Positions 51,832 to 59,995 of a stretch of DNA of 64,000 nucleotides are shown here, one piece after another. This DNA is from an uncultured Prevotellaceae bacterium (lineage in GTDB: Bacteria; Bacteroidota; Bacteroidia; Bacteroidales; Bacteroidaceae). Position 1 is the stretch's first letter; each line of letters opens with the position of its first letter. Below the pieces are notes generated by a model. It was not told where the DNA came from. It did no database searches and worked only from the letters and a program-made list of their open reading frames with translations. The translations under genes and the position numbers were made by a program. The stretch spans positions 62,001 through 126,000 of the forward strand of contig CAMHNI010000003.1 of assembly GCA_946186505.1 (NCBI GenBank). The letters are read 5' to 3'.

Positions 51832-54800
51832 ATGAAAATCAAACTTTACCTTATTCTGCTTTTCTGCTGTCTCTACCTTCCGATAAGGGCACAGCAGAGC
51901 AATCTGCCAGCCCTGCACGTTGACGGCAAATGGCTGGTCGATGAAAACGGCAAACGCGTAGTTCTACATGGTGTAATGGACACGCCGAACATGTACTTCA
52001 ACGACTGGAGATGGGGGGCGCCGTGGGGTTACCCCCAAACGAACTACGATGACAATGGCGTTTCCAAGTGTCTCGATTACTTCGAGAAAATCTTTTCGGG
52101 CATAGAGCGAGCCAACTGTGACGTGTTCCGTCTTCACTTAGACCCCGCGTGGACCAATGACCCGGATGCCAACTACTCCTACTCAGGAGCTGCTGACCAG
52201 CCCGATGAAGCTAAAGACGAGGCCGACATCAAGAAGTTTAACCCCGAGCGCCTGAAAAAGTTCCTCCAGTCGCTCTACATTCCCTTGATGCAGAAGGCCA
52301 TGAACCACGGCCAGTATGTCGTGGTACGCCCGCCGGGTGTCTGTCCCCCGAATCTGAAAGTTGGCGACTACTACCAGCAGTACTTGCTGACGGTATGGGA
52401 CATGGTGTCGAGCGATGCCACCATCAAGCAGAATGCCGGACAGATCAGCCTGGAACTGGCCAATGAACCGGTGAATCTGAAGAATGCCAATAACCAGGAG
52501 GATACTAAGGCTCTGCACGACTACTTCCAACCCATCGTCGAAAAGATCCGCTCTAACGGCTTCACCGGCATCATTTGGATTCCCGGTACCGGCTGGCAGT
52601 CCAACTACCGCAGTTATGCCCAACACCCCATTACAGGCGACAATATCGGCTATGCCGTCCACGACTATACGGGCTGGTACGGCTGCAGCGACAGCAACCC
52701 CGATCCACAGAACAAAATCAACAACTTCCATAATCAGGTACCCGTGGTTGACACGGCACCCATCATCATCACTGAAGTGGACTGGAGTCCCAAGAAGCCT
52801 GGTGCAGGCCACTACAATGAACATAATGAATGGGTCGAGCCTAACTACGGCACCTGGTCAACCGGTTCCACGTCATTATGGGGCAAGGCCTATAAGGCCA
52901 TGCTCGACCACTTCGGCAACATCTCCATGACATTGTCAGGTACGGGCTGTCTCATCGACATCGACGAACTGATCAACAACAACAACGTGACAGCAGCCTT
53001 TGGCGGCGAGCCCGAAGCCTGCGGCCAGGCCTGTATGGAGTGGTATGCCGAGTTCAAGAACCAGCCCTCCGTCGAAGGCTTCGGTCAGGAAATAACCTCT
53101 ATGGACTATATCACCTGTGGCAACCGCTTCATCATTGGCGACGGCACCAATATCCTCTATTTTGAATCTACACAGAACGCCCTGACCGGTGCTGTGACGC
53201 AGCTGCCCGTCGGCGACTACTATTACTACACACTGACACCGATTGCCGGCTACGACGATGTCTATGCCGTCAACATTATAAACAAGAATGGCTCTGCCTT
53301 CCCTGCCCCCTACGGTCTCGGCAACAACCTCAACGTGTCACAGTACGGCGGCATCCTGTTCTCGGGCAGTGCCCAGGCCAACGTAGGCAAGGGCTATGGC
53401 ACCGACGGCGAAAACTGGGGCATCTGGCAGATCAGCTACGTAGAGGGCAAGGGCTTCGCTTTCCGCAATGTCGGCCGCAACCTCTATATGAAGCTCGACG
53501 GTACCCAGGAAGACATCATTTACGTGAAACTGTACAAGGACATCAAGATGAGTGGAACCCATCCCGACGCCGACCCCAACTTCTACATCTACCTTTGTTT
53601 CGGACAGTCGAACATGGAGGGCAACGCCAAGGCCGAGGATGTCGATATGGCCGACATTGACAGCCGCTTCCAGCTGTTGGCCACCTGCGACTTCGACAGC
53701 CCGCAGCGCACCACAGGCGAATGGTACGATGCCATACCGCCCTTGGTGAACCCCGTCGGCAGTCTCGGACCTACCGACTACTTCGGACGCACGATGGTGG
53801 CAGCACTGCCCGCCAACGTCAGGGTAGGCGTCATTCCCGTGGCCATGGGCGGCAGCCCCATCGAAATGTTCGACAAGGCCCAGTATGCCCAGAAGCTTTC
53901 CGACAATCCCAATGAGTGGTGGGCACAGATTGCCAACAACTGTTATGGCGGCAATCCCTACCAGCGACTCATCGACATGGCCAAGCAGGCTCAGGAGGTA
54001 GGTGTCATCAAGGGCATCCTGCTGCATCAGGGCTGCTCGAACAACGGTGACCCCAACTGGCCCGATATGGTGAGGAAAATTTACAACGACATCCTAAAGG
54101 ACCTCACGCTGAACGCCGACACCGTACCCTTGTTCGTAGGCGAGACACTGCGCAAGGAGAACGGCGGTGCCTGCTATGGTCATAACGAGCAGGTGGCACG
54201 CATGCCGAGTGTAGTACCCACCTCCCACATCGTCAGCTCTGAGGGACTGCCCGGTAACGGCAATGACCCATGGCATTTCAATGCCAAAGGCTACCGCGTC
54301 CTTGGCAAACGCTACGCCTTTGAGGCACTGAAAGTGATGGGCAAGGAACTGAAGGCCGACCCGGACTACCAAATGGGAACCACCCTCGCGAAGTTCTACA
54401 CGGCCGAGAGCATCAATATGGCCGATGAAATCTCTGGTACCCCTGGCATCAGCCAGCAAATACCTGTCACCGTAACATTCCAGGACGGTCACACAGAAAA
54501 AATCACCGACGAAGTGACCTTCAGCAGCAGTGACGTTGACTTCGACGGTGCCGTCATGCGCCCAAACAAAGAGACGCAAGGTACAGTCGAGGCCACCTAC
54601 ACGGACTTCCTCTGGAACGATCTTTCCACGACCGCCAGTCTCAACATCCGCTACAATGATGCCGACGACCAGCTTTTCGCCATATCAAGGGCAACGGGCT
54701 TCGACCCAGAAACGGGCGTGCTCACCGGTGGATGGGTATTCGACGAGCCGGTAGATATCAGCCGTTGGAGCTACCTGATGATCATGACCTCGAACACGGC

Positions 54801-55731
54801 AGCCGACGAGAGCCACTGCATCGTCCTCACCGATGCCAACGGCACCACGGTGCGTGGCGAAGACTACAAGGGCAGCGATGCCGGAACGGGGGGAAACTTC
54901 TGGCTCGACAGTTGGAACAACCAGAACGCCATCCGCATCAGCATCGAGTACCTGAAGGAACAGAAGGGATTGGACGTTAGTCGAATTAAGGCACTGGAGT
55001 TCAAGGGCTGGGGTGACGGTTATCTCCCCGTCAGCGTGTCATGCGTCTATCTGACTGACTACAACAACACGAAGGTTGGAGGCCGGTACGCCAATGGCGA
55101 CGTGGAGCGCGAGTACAGCGAGACGGGCCACTTCGGTACCATCTGCCTGCCCTACACGGCTGCCGTGGCTGGAGCAAAGGTCTATAGTATTGCCGGAATC
55201 AGCAGCAGCAGTATCCGTCTGACTCCTGTCGAAGGACTTCTGAAGGCCGGTACACCATATATATATATAGGCACCGACGAGCATGGCTCGTGGAACGAGG
55301 GCAAGGTTCGCAACGTTAACTTCTTCCGTGCCGACAACACCGACCGTGATGTCACCTCCCCCATCGCCAGCAATGGTCTCATCGGTACATTCACAGGAAC
55401 GGACGTACCCAAGGGCAACCAGATTTACGTCTTGAAAAACAACAAACTTTACTACACGACTGGAGCCAATGTCACCATCGGTGCCAACAAGGCATACATC
55501 GACGGTTCGCAGATACAGAATTTAGCTGAAGGACGCATCAGCCTTGACTTCGGCGGTATGCCAACCGGCATCAGCGAAGCACTGCCCATGACGGGCGGCA
55601 AGGGGATGGCCCATGACGTGTTCAACCTGCAAGGCCAACGTGTGGCAAGCCCGGTGAAAGGCATGTATATCATGCGCACGGCCGAAGGACGCTCGCAAGG
55701 CAAGAACGGGAAGAAAGTAGTCATCAAGTAA
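51832..55731 (+). CDS. GH5 - CE6 (SASA) fusion enzyme with C-terminal sorting-like end
   Basis: This 1299-residue protein has a signal peptide ending near IRAQ. Residues about 30-410 form a GH5 barrel with acid/base Glu212 (LELANEPVN) and nucleophile Glu315 (IIITEVDWSP). A beta-rich spacer (about 420-580) follows. Then comes a SASA-type SGNH hydrolase of the CE6 kind (about 583-840) with Ser593 in CFGQSNMEGNA and Asp812/His815 in DPWHFNAKGY; CE6 enzymes deacetylate xylan. After a beta-sandwich region (about 950-1080) and an Ig-like part, the end VFNLQGQRVASPVKGMYIM...KKVVIK matches the shared C-terminal motif. One chain would both cut the backbone and remove acetyl groups that block it. Confidence 0.88.
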   Translation: MKIKLYLILLFCCLYLPIRAQQSNLPALHVDGKWLVDENGKRVVLHGVMDTPNMYFNDWRWGAPWGYPQTNYDDNGVSKCLDYFEKIFSGIERANCDVFRLHLDPAWTNDPDANYSYSGAADQPDEAKDEADIKKFNPERLKKFLQSLYIPLMQKAMNHGQYVVVRPPGVCPPNLKVGDYYQQYLLTVWDMVSSDATIKQNAGQISLELANEPVNLKNANNQEDTKALHDYFQPIVEKIRSNGFTGIIWIPGTGWQSNYRSYAQHPITGDNIGYAVHDYTGWYGCSDSNPDPQNKINNFHNQVPVVDTAPIIITEVDWSPKKPGAGHYNEHNEWVEPNYGTWSTGSTSLWGKAYKAMLDHFGNISMTLSGTGCLIDIDELINNNNVTAAFGGEPEACGQACMEWYAEFKNQPSVEGFGQEITSMDYITCGNRFIIGDGTNILYFESTQNALTGAVTQLPVGDYYYYTLTPIAGYDDVYAVNIINKNGSAFPAPYGLGNNLNVSQYGGILFSGSAQANVGKGYGTDGENWGIWQISYVEGKGFAFRNVGRNLYMKLDGTQEDIIYVKLYKDIKMSGTHPDADPNFYIYLCFGQSNMEGNAKAEDVDMADIDSRFQLLATCDFDSPQRTTGEWYDAIPPLVNPVGSLGPTDYFGRTMVAALPANVRVGVIPVAMGGSPIEMFDKAQYAQKLSDNPNEWWAQIANNCYGGNPYQRLIDMAKQAQEVGVIKGILLHQGCSNNGDPNWPDMVRKIYNDILKDLTLNADTVPLFVGETLRKENGGACYGHNEQVARMPSVVPTSHIVSSEGLPGNGNDPWHFNAKGYRVLGKRYAFEALKVMGKELKADPDYQMGTTLAKFYTAESINMADEISGTPGISQQIPVTVTFQDGHTEKITDEVTFSSSDVDFDGAVMRPNKETQGTVEATYTDFLWNDLSTTASLNIRYNDADDQLFAISRATGFDPETGVLTGGWVFDEPVDISRWSYLMIMTSNTAADESHCIVLTDANGTTVRGEDYKGSDAGTGGNFWLDSWNNQNAIRISIEYLKEQKGLDVSRIKALEFKGWGDGYLPVSVSCVYLTDYNNTKVGGRYANGDVEREYSETGHFGTICLPYTAAVAGAKVYSIAGISSSSIRLTPVEGLLKAGTPYIYIGTDEHGSWNEGKVRNVNFFRADNTDRDVTSPIASNGLIGTFTGTDVPKGNQIYVLKNNKLYYTTGANVTIGANKAYIDGSQIQNLAEGRISLDFGGMPTGISEALPMTGGKGMAHDVFNLQGQRVASPVKGMYIMRTAEGRSQGKNGKKVVIK

Positions 55732-55745
55732 ACGAACACCTGACA

Positions 55746-55913
55746 ATGAAGAAACAATATATCATTCCACAGACAGAAACACGGGTCCTCAACGATATAG
55801 AAATGATTTGTACATCCATTCCTATTGGCGGTTCCGCCGTGGATTTTAACGTTACCGATGGTGACAGCCGTCTAACCAGTCCATTTGAAGAGATTGGTTT
55901 GGGCATGGACTAA
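55746..55913 (+). CDS. 55-residue MKKQYIIPQTE-type small protein
   Basis: ATG 55746 to TAA 55911 encodes 55 residues beginning MKKQYIIPQTETRVL and ending EEIGLGMD. Small proteins opening MKKxYIxPxxE are recurrent in Prevotella genomes and usually left unnamed. It lies 14 bases after the GH5-CE6 gene and would be co-transcribed. It has no membrane helix, one Cys, and an acidic end. Function unknown; it could be a peptide precursor or a regulator. The call rests on start, family-like opening and position. Confidence 0.6.
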   Translation: MKKQYIIPQTETRVLNDIEMICTSIPIGGSAVDFNVTDGDSRLTSPFEEIGLGMD

Positions 55914-55919
55914 AATCAT

Positions 55920-55977
55920 AAGTCGATGAGACATGTCGGTACAAAAACAAAAGTCCATGAGACAAAAATTAAAGTCC
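55920..55977 (+). repeat. Phased direct repeats (AAGTC-ATGAGACA) upstream of a strong gene
   Basis: AGTCGATGAGACA (55921-55933) and AGTCCATGAGACA (55952-55964) are 31 bases apart, and a partial third copy AGTCC starts at 55973, 21 bases further. The spacings are close to whole helical turns, and the set ends 18 bases before the -7 box, which suggests an activator array. Confidence 0.5.
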
Positions 55978-55994
55978 TTCTCCCTGAAGCGCTT

Positions 55995-56002
55995 TAACTT
56001 TG
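55995..56002 (+). promoter_or_regulatory. Promoter of lectin-like surface protein gene
   Basis: TAACTTTG matches the -7 consensus and gives a leader of roughly 43 bases, rich in A, which is usual for well-translated Bacteroidetes genes. Confidence 0.65.
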
Positions 56003-56051
56003 CACCCAGATTACGAAATATCATTTTTTATTCACTTAAACCAAAAACAAC

Positions 56052-59000
56052 ATGAGAAAAACTTACCAATTGTTTCTCGCCTTGATGCTCACAGTTATGG
56101 GAGCAACAAACGCGATGGGACAGAAGATTTATCGGGCCGAGCTTGATAAGTCTATGTTCAAGGCATGGGACAGCAACCTGCCCGGGGCCAAGGAAGTTGC
56201 AGATCCGGAGCCCGAGCCGAAGAGTAACAATCCTTTTGCATGCGAATCCAATCTCTACAAGGAGGTAGGTGCTTATTCGACAGTCTTCGGTAGTTCCAAT
56301 GTGTATTATCTGTGGTATGCCGACCTGACCGGTACCGAGACCATGTACGTGACCGCTACGCCGGGTATGAAGATCCGTGTCATGCTGAACCGCGAACCTT
56401 ACGTTGAAGGTGGTACTGGCGACGCAGACGGTGGTGCATACGTAGAGCTGATTCAGGAAGTGTCTGCAGAAGGTGTGGCTACCTTTGACCTCAGTTCTTA
56501 CGAGTATGTTCACCTGAATGCCATCAAGGTTCCCAACGGCAGTTCTAGCGGTGTAGTAAGGAACATTGAGATTGAAGGTACCGTTAAGCCTGTCACTGGC
56601 ATCCTGTCCATGATTAACAACGGTGATGCCGAGGGCGATGACTTAGCCAGCTTCCCTGTTTCTTGGGATGGTCCCAACAACGGTGACACTGCTAATGACA
56701 AGCCCGAGATTGTTGGTGGTGGCGTTAATGACAGCAAGTGCTTCAAGGTCACCTCTTATCCCGATCCAACAGAGACCTGGCACACTCAGTTCTATATCAA
56801 GGCTGACGAGGTGATGCCTGTTGGAACGAAGTGGAAGCTCATCATGTCTATCAAGGCTGACAAGAACACCAAGATTACGACTTCCGCCCAGGGTGCGCCC
56901 CGTCAGTGGAAGGGTGGCTTCATCAATGAGTTCAACGTTGGAACAGAATGGAAAGAATATACTTGGGAAGGTGAGATCAGTGTTGACGGCTTCCAGAGCA
57001 TCGCATTCGACCTGAACAACGGTGACGAGCGCAATGCCGATGACAACGGCTGGTTGCCCGGCAACGGCAATTGCGGTTTCTATTTCGACAACATCCAGTT
57101 TGGTGTCGATCTCGGCGGTACCAACCCGATGACTGCTATTGGAGCCTCCTACGGTTCTGACGTCATTTGTGTGAAGCTTGGCGACAACACCAACATGAAG
57201 GATCTGGTGAAGGCAGCCGGTGGCAAGACGCTGATTTTCGACAACAGCTGCGCTACTGTCTCCTGGGATGGCAAGAACTGTAACATCCTCTCTGTTGAGG
57301 GTCGTCCCGACGGAAACCTCTATATCTTCCTGTTGGATATGGACGGTGAAGGCGGCGCGGATTTTGTAGCCGATGACGCAGAAGTAAAGGTTGGTTTCAA
57401 GAATCCTGCTGACGCAGCATACCACCTTACATTCACGACTGGCAAGTGGGAAGGTCAGGACATTCCTGATTTCAGTGGCATTGTTTGCGACTATAACTTT
57501 GATCTTGGTGCCGGTGACATTTACTCTTATCTGTGGGGTGCTCCTGAGCTTGAGGCTATCGTGCCTGAGGCTAATTCATTCAACCTGCCTGCTGACTTGA
57601 AGGAATTCAAGGTAACGTTCAACCAGAAGGTATTTGCTGAAACTGTTGTTGCCAAGTTAGGCAATGAGAAACTGACTGTTTCTCCCGCTGAAGGACTGGC
57701 TCAGGAAATCACGCTGACACGCACAGGCAATAACGCTCTTGCAGGTGTCGAGGAACTGGTCATTTCGGCTGCAACTGGTGAAAAGGAAATTGATCTGGAA
57801 GAGCCTATCACCGTTCAGTACAGCTTCGGCGCTATTGTCATCGACCCGAACGATCAGCCTAAGGACCTGCTGACCACAGAGGATTGGAACAACACCAATG
57901 AGGGTACTGTCACCGCCGGTTACGAGATTTGGTATCAGCAGGAAGAAACTCCTCGTACATCTGAAGGCTCCTACGGCTCTGGTGCCCGTATGTTCGCATT
58001 CGGCGAGGGTGGCGACTTCATCCGCGGTCTCTACTTCCGTGAAGGCTATGTGTACTATGGTACAATGGACGGCTATAAGCTGGAACTGCAGGCAGGCAAG
58101 AAGTACAACATCCACTTCAACTCTGCTAAGTGGAAGTCTAACGGTGACGCTCTGACCTTCGAGATCTTCTCTGAGGACGATCTTGACAATGCCCTGCTGT
58201 CTGAGACCATTACGCCCAATCCTGATGTGAATGGTGCAAAGAATGCTGTTAACGGTTCTGTTTCTACTGACCTCTCGTTCACGCCCGAGGCCGATGGCAA
58301 CTACATCCTGAAGTGGTCTGTTGACGGCTACAAGGAGGTTCTGATTGCCAATCCCACTGTGAAGTATGTGCCCAACGTACTTGGTATTGAGGAAGTGACG
58401 CTGCTGAACACCGCTTTGGAGAACGCCAAATCAACCCTGGACGGCAACTCTGACGAGCGTTACAACGGTCCTGCATATAACGAACTTGACGCTGCTATCA
58501 AGAAGTGTGAGGCCGAGAAGGACGGCTACACCGCTCCCTCTGTCTATCGGGCTACCGCTGCTGCCCTTGACGCTGCCGCTCAGGCCCTGAAGGACCACCG
58601 TTCACTGTGCGACACCTACGATCCCCTGCCTCAGCAGGCTTCTGATGTCGTTGACAATTATGCTGACACCAAGTTTGCCGTGACCGACATCTACGCTACA
58701 CTGGTCCGCCTCGTTGCCAAGTACGGTGAGAAGAAGACCGTGACTGTTATCGACCCGGATACTGAAGAGCCTATCGAGACCGAAGAGCTGGTCATCAAGG
58801 AGTTGAAGGACGACGCTGAACTGAACGCCGCTGTCGCTGAGCTGAAGGAGGCTATCGCCCTGGCCGTCGGTAGAGAAGATGTGAACCGCAGCGGTAAGGG
58901 TATGTTCACCGTTGGCGTACCTGAGATGGGTAGCTGGACAGCAACCTGTACTGGTGTTGCCGTGCTGGTTGACCGCATCCGTTCTGGTGCCGAGACCCTG

Positions 59001-59891
59001 AAGGCCCTGGGTGTTGACGAGAGCGATCCTCTCATTGTCGAGGCTGACAATGCCCTGACTGATGACGACAAGCTGGCCGAAGGCATCAAGATGCGCATCA
59101 AGAAGGAGATGTACGAGCAGCTGAAGAATGCTGACAACACACTGTTCGAGGGTGCTGTTAACGAGGAAACGCTGGAAGAGACCACATCGACCTATAATAT
59201 GACCGCATTTGTCAAGAACCCGAGCATCTACTGTCTGAACGCTCCTGCCGGCTACGATCCCGAGAACATTCCCGGTTGGGATGTTACTGACTTCCGTGGC
59301 TTCAGCACAGGTTGGAACGATCTTGGTACTGACAAGATTCCCGTTGGTGTGATGTTCTCTAACTGGGGTGGCAACTTCACCGCCAGCCAGACCATCGAAG
59401 ACCTGCCCGCAGGTGTCTATACTCTGACAGCAGGTTATGGCGAGCGTCGTAGCGCAACTGAGATTGAAAATGATGCATACGATCTGGAAGAGTCGTTCTT
59501 CTTCGCCGCTACCACTGCACTTGGTGAGGATACCGCAACAGTGTCTGCCCCCAGCGTTGGTCAGGCATTCCCTGTTGACAATGTTGAGCTCACCGACCTG
59601 GTTATTGCCGACGGTAAGCTGACTCTGGGTGTCGTTGCCGGTCCGAGCTCTCGTGTATTCTTCAACGAAGTGAAGCTGTACATGACGGCTGCTGCCGACG
59701 GTTTCGACTATGGCAAGGCCTACGAGGAGGTACTCACTGGTGTTGAGCCTCAGGCAAAGACCGCTAAGGTACGTGCCATCCAACTGTTCGACCTCAATGG
59801 TCGCCGTGTCCAGACAGCCAAGAAGGGTATTGTCATCGTGAAGAAGTACATGAGCGACGGTACTATCAGCACGGAGAAAGTGATTAAATAG
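56052..59891 (+). CDS. Large multidomain secreted surface protein, no enzyme domain seen
   Basis: This 1279-residue protein has a signal peptide ending NAMGQ. A beta-sandwich (about 25-180) is followed by a CBM4/9-like module (about 185-350, GILSMINNGDAEGDDLASFPVSWDG ... CGFYFDNIQFGVD), Ig-like regions with Big_5-type AEGLAQEITLTRTGN, a further jelly roll (about 610-770), helical FIVAR-like segments (about 780-1040, LLNTALENAKSTLDGNSDE) and another sandwich. It ends in LFDLNGRRVQTAKKGIVIVKKY, the shared C-terminal motif. No catalytic motif is visible. Codons lean to GCT, TCT and GGT, unlike its neighbours, as in highly expressed genes. It may be an abundant glycan-binding or adhesion protein of the xylan system. 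Confidence 0.75.
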   Translation: MRKTYQLFLALMLTVMGATNAMGQKIYRAELDKSMFKAWDSNLPGAKEVADPEPEPKSNNPFACESNLYKEVGAYSTVFGSSNVYYLWYADLTGTETMYVTATPGMKIRVMLNREPYVEGGTGDADGGAYVELIQEVSAEGVATFDLSSYEYVHLNAIKVPNGSSSGVVRNIEIEGTVKPVTGILSMINNGDAEGDDLASFPVSWDGPNNGDTANDKPEIVGGGVNDSKCFKVTSYPDPTETWHTQFYIKADEVMPVGTKWKLIMSIKADKNTKITTSAQGAPRQWKGGFINEFNVGTEWKEYTWEGEISVDGFQSIAFDLNNGDERNADDNGWLPGNGNCGFYFDNIQFGVDLGGTNPMTAIGASYGSDVICVKLGDNTNMKDLVKAAGGKTLIFDNSCATVSWDGKNCNILSVEGRPDGNLYIFLLDMDGEGGADFVADDAEVKVGFKNPADAAYHLTFTTGKWEGQDIPDFSGIVCDYNFDLGAGDIYSYLWGAPELEAIVPEANSFNLPADLKEFKVTFNQKVFAETVVAKLGNEKLTVSPAEGLAQEITLTRTGNNALAGVEELVISAATGEKEIDLEEPITVQYSFGAIVIDPNDQPKDLLTTEDWNNTNEGTVTAGYEIWYQQEETPRTSEGSYGSGARMFAFGEGGDFIRGLYFREGYVYYGTMDGYKLELQAGKKYNIHFNSAKWKSNGDALTFEIFSEDDLDNALLSETITPNPDVNGAKNAVNGSVSTDLSFTPEADGNYILKWSVDGYKEVLIANPTVKYVPNVLGIEEVTLLNTALENAKSTLDGNSDERYNGPAYNELDAAIKKCEAEKDGYTAPSVYRATAAALDAAAQALKDHRSLCDTYDPLPQQASDVVDNYADTKFAVTDIYATLVRLVAKYGEKKTVTVIDPDTEEPIETEELVIKELKDDAELNAAVAELKEAIALAVGREDVNRSGKGMFTVGVPEMGSWTATCTGVAVLVDRIRSGAETLKALGVDESDPLIVEADNALTDDDKLAEGIKMRIKKEMYEQLKNADNTLFEGAVNEETLEETTSTYNMTAFVKNPSIYCLNAPAGYDPENIPGWDVTDFRGFSTGWNDLGTDKIPVGVMFSNWGGNFTASQTIEDLPAGVYTLTAGYGERRSATEIENDAYDLEESFFFAATTALGEDTATVSAPSVGQAFPVDNVELTDLVIADGKLTLGVVAGPSSRVFFNEVKLYMTAAADGFDYGKAYEEVLTGVEPQAKTAKVRAIQLFDLNGRRVQTAKKGIVIVKKYMSDGTISTEKVIK

Positions 59892-59925
59892 TGTTAATGA
59901 GACAATATTTATTCTATCTGATACG

Positions 59926-59955
59926 AACGGCGGGCTTCAGGCTCGCCGTTTTTTT
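59926..59955 (+). terminator. Terminator after surface protein gene
   Basis: AACGGCGGGC (59926-59935) pairs with GCTCGCCGTT (59941-59950), loop TTCAG, followed by five T. The next promoter begins two bases later. Confidence 0.85.
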
Positions 59956-59956
59956 G

Positions 59957-59964
59957 TACCTTTG
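59957..59964 (+). promoter_or_regulatory. Promoter of GH98/GH97 operon
   Basis: TACCTTTG is a perfect -7 box, directly after the terminator T-tract. Any -33 region must lie within the terminator stem. Confidence 0.65.
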
Positions 59965-59995
59965 CACCATCTAAAACTTACATTACTAAAAACTC

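Noticed and set aside
58602..59783. 393-codon frame antisense to the large surface protein
   Set aside because: It arises from the biased codon use of the real gene; no recognisable protein character.
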